A program made the position numbers and the translations under genes. DNA of 64,000 nucleotides from Yonghaparkia sp. Root332 (GTDB lineage Bacteria; Actinomycetota; Actinomycetes; Actinomycetales; Microbacteriaceae): positions 652,623 through 716,622 of the forward strand of contig NZ_LMCX01000001.1 of NCBI RefSeq assembly GCF_001425665.1, read 5' to 3'. Each line of letters opens with the position of its first letter. The stretch's first letter is position 1. Below, piece by piece: positions 44,256 to 52,240 of the stretch. The notes below the pieces were generated by a model. That model saw only the letters and a program-made list of their open reading frames with translations. It had not been told where the DNA came from and searched no databases.

Positions 44256-45140
44256 ATGCGCGAGTTCGACGTGACGATCGGGGGCGGCGTCCTGCACGCA
44301 TACGACTCCGGCACCGGCGGCGCGCACGCCCTGCCCGTCGTCTGGCACCACGGAACCCCGAACATCGGCACGCCGCCGCGGCCCCTCCTCGACCACGCCG
44401 ACCGGCTGGGCCTGCGACTGGTCGGGTACGACCGGCCCGGCTACGGCGGCTCGACTCCGCGCCCCGATCGCACCGTAGCGAGCGCGGGGGCCGACACCGC
44501 GGACGTCGTCGACGCGCTCGATGCCCCCGACGCGGCCGGCGCGCGGCCGGGCCGCCCCTTCGCCGTCCTCGGCCACTCCGGCGGCGGCCCGCACGCCCTC
44601 GCCTGCGCCGCGCTCCTTCCCGATCGCGTCGTCGCGGCGGTCAGCATCTCCGGCCTCGCCCCCTACGACCCCACGCGCGACGCCGACTGGTTCGCCGGGT
44701 TCAGCGATCTCGGCGCCGCCTCGCTGCGCGCCGCCGTCGCGGGTCGCGCGGCGAAGGAGGAGTACGAGTCGGTCGAGCACGAGGGCGACATGGGCTTCAT
44801 CGCCGCCGACGGCGCGGCCTTCGACGGCGAGTGGGGCTGGATCATGGAGGTCGTCCGCCCCGCCCTCGCCGCCGGCCCCGCCCCGCTCATCGACGACGAC
44901 CTCGCGTACGTCCGCGACTTGGGCTTCGCGCCGAGCAGCATCCGCTCGCCCGTGCGGCTCGTGCACGGCGGCCTCGATCGGATGGTGCCGGCCGCGCACT
45001 CCGCGCAGCTCGCGCGGAGCATCCCGCACGCCGTCATCGATCTCACGCCCGACGACGGCCACATCTCGATCCTGCGTCGCGCGGCCGCCGCGCTCGAGTG
45101 GATCGCGGCGCAGAGAGACGAACGTCCGAATGAGTCGTGA
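44256..45140 (+). CDS. Alpha/beta hydrolase
   Basis: A 294-residue single-domain hydrolase. The oxyanion-hole HHGTP motif follows strand 3, the nucleophile Ser108 is in GHSGGG, an acid residue is in GGLDRMVPA, and the catalytic His is in DDGHIS near the C-terminus. No signal peptide. Substrate unknown. Co-transcribed with the Nudix gene upstream and the small thioredoxin-like gene 15 bp downstream. Confidence 0.87.
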   Translation: MREFDVTIGGGVLHAYDSGTGGAHALPVVWHHGTPNIGTPPRPLLDHADRLGLRLVGYDRPGYGGSTPRPDRTVASAGADTADVVDALDAPDAAGARPGRPFAVLGHSGGGPHALACAALLPDRVVAAVSISGLAPYDPTRDADWFAGFSDLGAASLRAAVAGRAAKEEYESVEHEGDMGFIAADGAAFDGEWGWIMEVVRPALAAGPAPLIDDDLAYVRDLGFAPSSIRSPVRLVHGGLDRMVPAAHSAQLARSIPHAVIDLTPDDGHISILRRAAAALEWIAAQRDERPNES

Positions 45141-45155
45141 GAGGGAGGAGCAGCC

Positions 45156-45482
45156 GTGACCGCTCAGATCACCATCGAGGTCGTGCACATCGACGAGTGC
45201 CCGAACTGGGCGGAGACCGCGGAGGACCTCCGCGCCGTGCTCTCCGAGCTGGGCCGCGCCGACCTCGCCGTCGTCGTGCGACGCGTGACGACCGGGAACG
45301 AGGCGCTCGCCGCGGGCTTCGCGGGCTCGCCGACGATCCTCCTCGATGGCGACGACCCGTTCCCGCACGGCGAACCGACGGGCGAGCTCGCGTGCCGCGT
45401 CTACCTGACCGAGGCGGGGCTCCGCGGCCGGCCGAGCCGCGAGCAGCTGCGCGCCCTGATGGCCGAGCGACTCGCCGGCTGA
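45156..45482 (+). CDS. Small thioredoxin-fold-like protein
   Basis: A 108-residue protein that begins with a VVHIDECPNW strand-turn. It contains AAGFAGSPTILLDGDDPF and ends ACRVYLTEAGLRGRPSREQLRALM. This pattern occurs in short actinobacterial proteins annotated as thioredoxin-like or alkylmercury-lyase-like. There is only one N-terminal cysteine in the place of the CxxC motif, so disulfide reductase activity is doubtful. The GTG is preceded by GAGGGAGGAGCAGCC. Confidence 0.7.
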   Translation: MTAQITIEVVHIDECPNWAETAEDLRAVLSELGRADLAVVVRRVTTGNEALAAGFAGSPTILLDGDDPFPHGEPTGELACRVYLTEAGLRGRPSREQLRALMAERLAG

Positions 45483-45639
45483 CCTCAGTCCGACCCGCGA
45501 TCCGACACCCCGACAGGGGTCGTGCGACCTGTGCGCCGCGGGTCTACCCTGGCCGTGCAACGACCGCGCGCCGGCGGAGCACGAAGCTCGTGCGAGGCGC
45601 GCGAGGCTCCCGTGCGGTCGTGGAGGAGGTCTCTGGACC

Positions 45640-46512
45640 GTGCGCACAGCATCCCTGACCGACACCGGATCGGTGTCGATCCCGCCCCGCACGACGCGCG
45701 GCACCGATGAGAAGCGGCGGATGCTCCTCCGCTCCCTCCTCGTCGTCCTCGCGGTCGGCCAGCCCGTGTCGTCGCTCGTGTTCGACTGGCTCTCACCGAC
45801 GACGCTGCAGTCGGGGGCGGAGTTCTCTCCGCTCGTCCCGCCCGGGGCCTGGTTCGCGATCTGGGGCGTGATCATCCTGCTGAGCCTCGCCTACGCGCTC
45901 GCGCAGGCCCGGCCGTCGACGCTCACCGCGCTGCCGAGCATCCGCGACCGCGTCGCCGGGCCGCTGGGCGTCGTCTTCGCGTGCTTCGGCCTGTGGCTCG
46001 CGACCGCCGCGCTCGGGCAGGACAACCCGCTCGGCCTCGTCGTGTTCATCGTGATCATCAGCGCGCACGTCGTCGCCTGGACGCGCGTGGTTCGCGCCCG
46101 CGACGAGCTCGCCGCCTGGAACCCGCTCGAGCGCGGCCTGCTCTACGGCCTCCTCGGCACCTACTCGGGCTGGACGTCGATGGCGTTCTTCGTGCAGATC
46201 GGCACGGTCGTGCAGGGGTCGGGCGCGCCCGTCGACACCGCGTGGGGTCAGACCTGGCAGCTGCTCGTGCTGCTCGCCGCGAGCGGACTCGCGGTCGCGT
46301 TCGTGCTCGGATCGCGCGCGTCGATCGTCTACGCCGCGACCGTCACCTACGCGCTCGTCGGCGTCGGCATCAGCGCGGGCGCCGCGGGCCTCACGCTGCT
46401 GGTCATCGGGTGCGTCGTCGGCGTCGCGCTGGTGTGGGCATCCGTCATCGTCATCAGGGCGACGGATGCTCGGCACCCCGCCCCGACGGCGCCCGGGTCA
46501 GTGCGCCGCTAG
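45640..46512 (+). CDS. Multi-span membrane protein, TspO-like in part
   Basis: A 290-residue protein. A polar N-terminus of ~27 residues is followed by eight or so membrane helices. The FSPLVPPGAWFAIWGVIILLSLAYAL segment resembles the Pro-Pro-x-W-x-F-x-x-W motif of TspO/MBR-type proteins, as does GWTSMAFFVQI later, but overall it is longer than TspO. No function can be assigned. The GTG is preceded by GTGGAGGAGGTCTC. It overlaps the convergent hydrolase gene by four bases. Confidence 0.7.
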   Translation: MRTASLTDTGSVSIPPRTTRGTDEKRRMLLRSLLVVLAVGQPVSSLVFDWLSPTTLQSGAEFSPLVPPGAWFAIWGVIILLSLAYALAQARPSTLTALPSIRDRVAGPLGVVFACFGLWLATAALGQDNPLGLVVFIVIISAHVVAWTRVVRARDELAAWNPLERGLLYGLLGTYSGWTSMAFFVQIGTVVQGSGAPVDTAWGQTWQLLVLLAASGLAVAFVLGSRASIVYAATVTYALVGVGISAGAAGLTLLVIGCVVGVALVWASVIVIRATDARHPAPTAPGSVRR

Positions 46513-47174
46513 TCGATCCAGCCGAGCTCGCGCAGCCACTCCGCGCAGTCGCGCGTCCAGTTCCGGGCGATCCCGGCCTCCTCCTCGCCGTCGATGCCGT
46601 CGACGAGCCCGAGCCCGTGCCGGCCGCGCGGGTAGACGTGCAGCGCGTGCGGCACGTCGTGCGCGGCGAGCGCCCGCCCGAGCAGGTAGCTGTGCTCGAC
46701 GGGCACGGGCTCGTCGGCCGCGGTGTGCCAGATGAACATCGGCGGCGCTCCCCGCGTCACGAGCCGGTCGATCGACAGAGCGCGGCGCGCCCACGGCCAG
46801 GCGCGCAGGCCGATCAGCTGCTCGCGCGAGCCGCGGTGGGTCGGCAGCTGCATCGACACGACGGGGTAGCCGAGCACGGCCGCGTCGACGAGCCCGCTGA
46901 CCGCGGCGTGCCCGGCGAGGTGCCCGCCGGCGGAGAACCCGACGACCCCGATGCGCTCCACACCGTGCGCCCGCAGCTCGCCGATGTGCCGCCGCACCGC
47001 GTGGAACGGCCCCGGGTGCCGCGTCCGCACCGGGTACTCGAGCACGCTCGCCTCGAGCCCGAGTCCGCGCAGCCACTCGGCGACGGGCTCGCCCTCGTGC
47101 GGGGCGAGGCGCGCATAGCCGCCGCCCGGCAGCACGACGACGTGCGTGCGCGGACCATCGGCTGAGGCGGTCAT
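46509..47174 (-). CDS. Alpha/beta hydrolase, esterase-like
   Basis: A 221-residue hydrolase. LPGGGYARLAPHEGEP is the HGGG-like oxyanion loop, the nucleophile serine is in GFSAGGHLAGH, and RGRHGLGL near the C-terminus carries the catalytic histidine; this is the pattern of acetyl-xylan/carboxyl esterases. The ATG at 47174 is in an ATGA overlap with the serine hydrolase gene; the longer frame upstream is inside that gene. Cytoplasmic, no signal peptide. Confidence 0.83.
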   Translation of the reverse strand: MTASADGPRTHVVVLPGGGYARLAPHEGEPVAEWLRGLGLEASVLEYPVRTRHPGPFHAVRRHIGELRAHGVERIGVVGFSAGGHLAGHAAVSGLVDAAVLGYPVVSMQLPTHRGSREQLIGLRAWPWARRALSIDRLVTRGAPPMFIWHTAADEPVPVEHSYLLGRALAAHDVPHALHVYPRGRHGLGLVDGIDGEEEAGIARNWTRDCAEWLRELGWID

Positions 47175-48160
47175 CGTGCGCTCATCACCGCGTTGAGCAG
47201 CTGGTCCCAGTCGACGCCGACCTCGGGCCGCCACGAGTCGAGGCGGTTGGTGAGCGCCACGACGCACAGGCCGGCGTCGCGCGACATCCAGAACTGCGTG
47301 CCCGTCCAGCCCGTGTGGCCGAACAGCGAGTGGTCGAGGAGCCCCGGTCGGTGCGGCAGGTTCCAGGAGAGACCGAAGTCCTCGAAGCGCTTGATCGGGT
47401 CCTCGTCGAGCACCGGCAGGCCCGAGGTGCGCGGCCGCAGCATCGCTCCGAGGGTGATGGGCGCCACCACGCGCCCGTCACCGGCGAGCAGCGACTGCCC
47501 GATCGCCAAGAGGTCGTGCACCGTTCCGACCGCGCCGGCCGCCGGGTGGCGGGCGGCGAACACGAGCGACGGGTCGTGGCCGGCGAGGTCGGCGTCGTGG
47601 ATCTCGTGCGCGTCCGCCGGGTCGAACGAGAGCGTGCCGGCGCCGGCCGCATCCGCCATCTCGGTGAAGAGGTCGACGAACTCGGCGCCCGTCGCGTGCT
47701 CGAGGATGGCGACGGCGCCCTCGAAGGCGAGGTTGTTGTAGCGGCGCACTGTGCCCGGCACCGATTCGAGCAGCGCGGTCGCGAGCGCCTCCCGCAGCGA
47801 CGCCGGCCCGCCCGAGCCGCCGCCGAGCTCGTGGTCGACGATGCCGGAGGTGTGGCTCAGCAGCCGGCCGAGGGTCGCGGCGCCCGCGGGGGCCTGCGGC
47901 AGGGCATCCCGCAGCGGGGTCTCGCTCGTCAGCAGACCGCGCTCGATCGCGCGCGCGATCGTGAGGCCCGTGAGCGGCTTCGTGACCGAGTAGAGGGCGT
48001 AGCGGTCGTCGACGGTCGCGGTGCGGCCGCCGTCGGAGCCGAACGCCTCGAGTGCGAGCACCCCGTCGGCCGAGCACACGCCGAGCACGCCCGTGGGCAG
48101 CTGGCCGGAGTCGACGCGGGCGCGCATCCAGTCGATGGCGTGGCCGAAGGTGCGGGTCAT
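47171..48160 (-). CDS. Beta-lactamase-family serine hydrolase
   Basis: A 329-residue class C-like fold protein. Ser58-Val-Thr-Lys61 is the SxxK active-site motif, and YNN in RRYNNLAFE supplies the second motif. FGHTGWTGTQFWMSRD near the C-terminus holds the HTG-type third motif. There is no signal peptide, so it is probably an esterase or peptidase rather than a secreted beta-lactamase. GCAGCCC with AGGAG upstream marks the start. Middle gene of a three-gene operon with LLM and esterase genes. Confidence 0.87.
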   Translation of the reverse strand: MTRTFGHAIDWMRARVDSGQLPTGVLGVCSADGVLALEAFGSDGGRTATVDDRYALYSVTKPLTGLTIARAIERGLLTSETPLRDALPQAPAGAATLGRLLSHTSGIVDHELGGGSGGPASLREALATALLESVPGTVRRYNNLAFEGAVAILEHATGAEFVDLFTEMADAAGAGTLSFDPADAHEIHDADLAGHDPSLVFAARHPAAGAVGTVHDLLAIGQSLLAGDGRVVAPITLGAMLRPRTSGLPVLDEDPIKRFEDFGLSWNLPHRPGLLDHSLFGHTGWTGTQFWMSRDAGLCVVALTNRLDSWRPEVGVDWDQLLNAVMSAR

Positions 48161-48187
48161 GGGCTGCTCCTGTGGTGACGGCGCCGG

Positions 48188-49111
48188 TCAGCGCACGCGC
48201 GCGATGACGTCGCGGGCGATGAGGTCGAGGTGGTCGAGGTCGGTCATGTCGACGGTCTGCAGGTAGATGCGGGATGCGCCCAGGCCCCGCAGCCGCTCGG
48301 TCTTCGCGGCGACCTCGTCGGGCGTGCCGACCAGACGGGCGTCGTGCGGCGACTCCGGGTCGATGCCGACGGCCTCGCAGCGCCGGCGGAGCGTCGCCGC
48401 GTCCTCCGCGACGATCGTCGGCAGCGCGACCGACAGCTCGAGCGTGTCGGGATCGCGCTCCTCCTCGAGGCACACCGAGCGCACGTTGGCGAACGTCGAG
48501 GCGACCGTCGCCTCGTCGACGAAGCCGATGTTGAACTCGGTCGCGTAGCGGGCGGCGAGCTGGGGGGTGCGGCGGGGGCCGCCGCCTCCCACGATGACGG
48601 GGATCTGTCGCTGCGCGGGCTTCGGCAGTGCGGGCGCGTCGAGCAGCGAGTAGTGGTCGCCCTCGAACGAGAACGTGGCGCCGTCGGGGGTGGCCCAGAG
48701 GCCCGTCACGATCGCGAGCTGCTCCTCGAGCATCCCGAATCGCTTCTCGGGGAAGGGGATGCCGTAGGCCGCGTGCTCCTTCGCGAACCAGCCGGTGCCG
48801 AGGCCGAGCTCGACGCGGCCGCCCGACATGCCATCGACCTGCGCGACCTGGATGGCGAGGATGCCAGGCACCCGGTACGTCGCCGACGACACGAGCGTGC
48901 CGAGCCGCACCCGGGAGGTCTCGCGCGCGAGGCCGGCTAGCGTCGTCCACGCGTCGGTCGGGCCGGGCAGCCCGTCGCCGTCGCCCATGACGTGGTAGTG
49001 GTCCGAGCGGAACCAGCCGTCGAAGCCGAGCGCCTCGGCGCGCTGCGCGTGGGCGAGCTGCGTCTCGTAGTCGGCGCCCTGCTGGGGCTCGGTGAACGCG
49101 CAGAACTGCAT
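48188..49111 (-). CDS. LLM-class, probably F420-dependent, oxidoreductase
   Basis: A 307-residue luciferase-like TIM barrel. It begins MQFCAFTEPQQGADY, with GFDGWFRSDHY, TSRVRLGTLVSSATYRVPG, GGRVELGLGTGWFAKEH and PVIVGGGGPRRTPQLAARYA, all typical of F420-using LLM proteins. Substrate unknown. AGGAGGAGCATCC precedes the ATG. First gene of the operon that continues with the serine hydrolase 27 bp downstream. Confidence 0.87.
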   Translation of the reverse strand: MQFCAFTEPQQGADYETQLAHAQRAEALGFDGWFRSDHYHVMGDGDGLPGPTDAWTTLAGLARETSRVRLGTLVSSATYRVPGILAIQVAQVDGMSGGRVELGLGTGWFAKEHAAYGIPFPEKRFGMLEEQLAIVTGLWATPDGATFSFEGDHYSLLDAPALPKPAQRQIPVIVGGGGPRRTPQLAARYATEFNIGFVDEATVASTFANVRSVCLEEERDPDTLELSVALPTIVAEDAATLRRRCEAVGIDPESPHDARLVGTPDEVAAKTERLRGLGASRIYLQTVDMTDLDHLDLIARDVIARVR

Positions 49112-49146
49112 GGATGCTCCTCCTGGAGTGCGGCGGTACGTCGAGC

Positions 49147-50262
49147 CTAGAAGAGTGTGGGCGCGGGCTCCGGCGCTCGCTCAGCGCGAGTCAAAAGGGA
49201 GAAGAACGTGCGGTTGATGAAGACGAGGCTTCTGCCGGCCTTGACGGAGATGAGAACCTCGGCCTCGGTCAGGATCTTGAGCCACTTTGTCGCCGTCGGT
49301 CGCGTGACGTCGCATCTCTCCATGACCGTCGTGATCCGGCAGTAGGGCTGCTCGAACAGCACGTCCAGAAGGTCCGCGTTCGCTCCACTGGGGAGCACGG
49401 CCCGCAGTTCCCCCTGCATCTCGCGATAGAGCGCCTGGATATCGTCGATCTTCTCAATCGTCGAAAGAGCGGTCTGCCGAATACCTTCCAGCATGAACTC
49501 GACCCAGTCCTCCCATGCCGCCTCGGCGGTCACGGCGAGAAGCAGCCGGTAGTACTCCGCCTTGTTCTGGACGATGTAGCGAGAGAGGTACAGGATCGGC
49601 TCGCTCAGCAGCCCACGGTCGATGAGAAGAAGGATGTTGACAATCCGTCCAGTACGCCCGTTGCCGTCCGAGAACGGGTTGATTGCTTCGAATTGATAGT
49701 GAGCAAGCGCCATGACGACGAGCGGATCGAGGGCGGTCGAGGTGTGGACGAAGCGCGCCCACGCATCCAACCGCTCCATGAGGAGGCGCTGGCCATCGGG
49801 AGGTGTATAGATCGCCTCGCGGGTGGCCGGATTTCCGATGAACGTCCCCGGAAGGTCTCTCACCCTCATCTCGCGGGCCTGAAGGGTGGAGCAGATGGTG
49901 ATCAACGTCGTCGCCGACAGTGGTCTATCACGAACTCTGCGAACTCCGTCGAGCAGCGCCACGCGGTATCGGAGCGCTTCCTTCGCCTCGGGTCGCGTCG
50001 AATCCTCGTCGAGCTGATCGGCCGCGAAGAGTTCGTCGGCGGTTGTGACGATGTTCTCGATCTCAGAGCTCGCCTGCGCTTCGAGAAGTGGAATGGAGTT
50101 GAGCAGAACCCTCGGGTTCGGGATGCGTCGAGCCGCCTGGTCGAGCGAGGCAAGAGCGGCTCTCGCCTCTGCGACCTGCTTGAGGATGCGCTTTGACTCG
50201 ACATCGATCGGCGGAGGCAGATCCGGCAGATCGTTGTAGGGGCTGTTCGGCGTCCAGACCAT
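49147..50262 (-). CDS. Class II Fic-family protein with an Asn in place of the catalytic His
   Basis: A 371-residue protein: an N-terminal Fic/DOC extension, the inhibitory helix motif SSEIEN (65-70, with Glu69), the Fic core, and a C-terminal winged helix (ITTVMERCDVTRPTATKWLKIL, about 302-330). Fic proteins transfer AMP to target hydroxyls using His of HPFxDGNGR; here the motif at 195-203 reads NPFSDGNGR, so the general base is Asn195. All phosphate-binding residues are kept. It may bind nucleotides without transferring AMP, or act in another way. GC is lower than in neighbours, suggesting acquisition. TAATCT lies six bases before the ATG (leaderless). Confidence 0.87.
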   Translation of the reverse strand: MVWTPNSPYNDLPDLPPPIDVESKRILKQVAEARAALASLDQAARRIPNPRVLLNSIPLLEAQASSEIENIVTTADELFAADQLDEDSTRPEAKEALRYRVALLDGVRRVRDRPLSATTLITICSTLQAREMRVRDLPGTFIGNPATREAIYTPPDGQRLLMERLDAWARFVHTSTALDPLVVMALAHYQFEAINPFSDGNGRTGRIVNILLLIDRGLLSEPILYLSRYIVQNKAEYYRLLLAVTAEAAWEDWVEFMLEGIRQTALSTIEKIDDIQALYREMQGELRAVLPSGANADLLDVLFEQPYCRITTVMERCDVTRPTATKWLKILTEAEVLISVKAGRSLVFINRTFFSLLTRAERAPEPAPTLF

Positions 50263-50410
50263 AGTGAAAGATTAGATGCACGTCGTCAGTTCATGTAAAA
50301 AATCGCCCCAGATTTTGCAATAACTAGTGCAGGAAACAAGATCTTGCTCATAGCGACGCGGTTGCAGCCGCAGCCGTTCCGGCCCGTTGTGCCACTGCTA
50401 GCGTTCGCCC

Positions 50411-51103
50411 ATGAAGACGATCGGCCTCATCGGCGGCATGAGCTGGGAGAGCTCGGCGCTCTCGTACCGGCTCATCAACGAGGAGGTGCGCGACCGTCTC
50501 GGCGGCTTCCACTCGGCACGCGCCGTCATGACCTCGGTCGATTTCGCCGAGATCGAGGCGCTGCAGGCTGCCGACGACTGGGATGCCGCGGGAGCGGTCC
50601 TCGCGCGGGAGGCGCAGGCGCTCGAACGGGCGGGCGCAGAGCTCATCATGCTGTGCACGAACACCATGCACCTGGTCGCCGACCGCATCGAGAGCGCCGT
50701 CGACGTGCCCTTCCTCCACATCGCCGACGTGACGGCTGACGCGATCCAGGCCGGCGGTCAGCGCGCCGTCGGGCTGCTCGGCACCCGATTCACTATGGAG
50801 AAGGCCTTCTACCGCGAGCGCCTGGAGGCGCGCGGCATCACCGTGATCGTGCCCGAGGAGGGCGATCGCTCCGTCGTGCACGACATCATCTACGGCGAGC
50901 TCGTGCACGGCGTCGTGCGTCAGGAGTCGCGGCAGGCGTACCGCGAGGTCGTCGAGCGCCTCGTCGAGCGCGGAGCCGAGGGCGTCGTCCTCGGCTGCAC
51001 GGAGATCGAGCTGCTCGTCGGCGCCGACGATGTCGACGTCGCCGTCCACCCGACGACGCGCATCCAGGCCCGTGCGGCGGTCGCGGCGGCGCTCGCCGAC
51101 TGA
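50411..51103 (+). CDS. Aspartate/glutamate racemase family protein
   Basis: A 230-residue protein of the two-cysteine racemase type. IGLIGGMSWESSALSYRLIN at the N-terminus, Cys in MLCTNTMH and Cys in VLGCTEIELLV are the two catalytic cysteines, so both proton-transfer residues are present. It is closest to the broad-specificity YgeA/aspartate racemase branch. TAGCGT lies six bases before the ATG. A separate unit from the cluster that follows. Confidence 0.87.
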   Translation: MKTIGLIGGMSWESSALSYRLINEEVRDRLGGFHSARAVMTSVDFAEIEALQAADDWDAAGAVLAREAQALERAGAELIMLCTNTMHLVADRIESAVDVPFLHIADVTADAIQAGGQRAVGLLGTRFTMEKAFYRERLEARGITVIVPEEGDRSVVHDIIYGELVHGVVRQESRQAYREVVERLVERGAEGVVLGCTEIELLVGADDVDVAVHPTTRIQARAAVAAALAD

Positions 51104-51157
51104 GAGGAGCCTGACCGGCGCCGCGCGTCACCCGCCTCCCTTGGCTACCGTCGGGGA

Positions 51158-52240
51158 ATGCGTGTCCGCCTGGCCTCCGACCCCGCGTCCCGCGCGCCAG
51201 GGCCCCGCACGTTGCTCGCCGAGCGGCTCGCTCCGCGCTCGGTGCCCGACGCGATCGACACGGCGCGCGACCTCGGTGCGCTCGATGTCGGCGCGGATGC
51301 CCGCGAACGGTCAGCCGGTCCGGCGCCGGCCTCGGCGGGCGACGCGCTGCTCGACCGGTGGGAGGCGCTCGCGACGCTCGGGGCCGTCGACCTCGGCGCG
51401 GCGCGGGTCGTTGAGCCGCACCTCGATGCGCTGAGCATCCTCGCCGAGGCCAAGGCGACCGCGACCGCCGATGCCGGGTCCCTCGACCGCGACCCCGCCG
51501 CCGTCTGGGGCGTCTTCGCGGCGGAGGGCGGCGACGAGCCCCTGCGCGCGCGGCCGACCGCCCACGGCTGGAGGCTCGACGGGGTGAAGCCGTGGTGCTC
51601 GCTCGCGGGCATCCTCGATCGCGCCCTTGTGACCGCCCACCTCGACGACGCGGGCACCCGGCGCCTCTTCGCCGTCGACCTGCGCGCCCCCGGCGTCGCG
51701 GTCGCCGAGGGAGCCTGGGCGGCACGCGGGCTGAGCGAGATCCCGAGCGGGCCGGTGCGCTTCGCCGACGTCGCGGCCGAGCCCGTCGGCGCCGACGGCT
51801 GGTACCTGCAGCGGCCCGGCTTCGCGATCGGCGGCACGGGCGTCGCCGCGTGCTGGTTCGGCGGCGCGGTCGGTCTCGCCCGCTCCCTGCATTCGGCACT
51901 TGCCGCCCGCGCGGACGCTCACGGTCTTGCGCATCTCGGCGCGATCGACGAGCAGCTCGAGGCCGCCCGCCTCGTCCTCGCCGACGCGGCCCGCCGCGCC
52001 CCCGGAGCCGACCGCGCGACGGCGCGCATCCTCGCCAAGCGCGTGCGCGCGACCGTCGCCCGCACGTGCGACGACGTGCTCGCCCGCACTGCCCGCGCGC
52101 TCGGCCCCGCCCCGCTCGCCCTCGACGCCGAGCACGCCAAGCGCGTCGCCGACCTCCAGCTCTACGTGCGCCAGCACCACGCCGAGCGCGACCTCGCCTC
52201 CCTCGGCGAGGCGCTGACCGCGAGCGAGGCGCCATGGTGA
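51158..52240 (+). CDS. Divergent acyl-CoA dehydrogenase homologue (first gene of unknown cluster)
   Basis: A 360-residue protein with a recognisable ACAD plan but divergent sequence. It has a short N-terminus, the central beta-domain strands GWRLDGVKPWCSLAG and GLSEIPSGPVRFADV, and a C-terminal helical domain ending in ADLQLYVRQHHAERDLASLG. The usual catalytic glutamate position is not clear. It probably oxidises or reduces a carrier- or CoA-bound intermediate. TACCGT lies six bases before the ATG. Its end overlaps the PIG-L/methyltransferase gene by seven bases, so the two products are made together. Confidence 0.8.
   Translation: MRVRLASDPASRAPGPRTLLAERLAPRSVPDAIDTARDLGALDVGADARERSAGPAPASAGDALLDRWEALATLGAVDLGAARVVEPHLDALSILAEAKATATADAGSLDRDPAAVWGVFAAEGGDEPLRARPTAHGWRLDGVKPWCSLAGILDRALVTAHLDDAGTRRLFAVDLRAPGVAVAEGAWAARGLSEIPSGPVRFADVAAEPVGADGWYLQRPGFAIGGTGVAACWFGGAVGLARSLHSALAARADAHGLAHLGAIDEQLEAARLVLADAARRAPGADRATARILAKRVRATVARTCDDVLARTARALGPAPLALDAEHAKRVADLQLYVRQHHAERDLASLGEALTASEAPW

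Noticed and set aside
47171-48160. Antibiotic-resistance beta-lactamase
   Set aside because: It has the fold and SxxK motif but no signal peptide; its operon partners are an esterase and an oxidoreductase.
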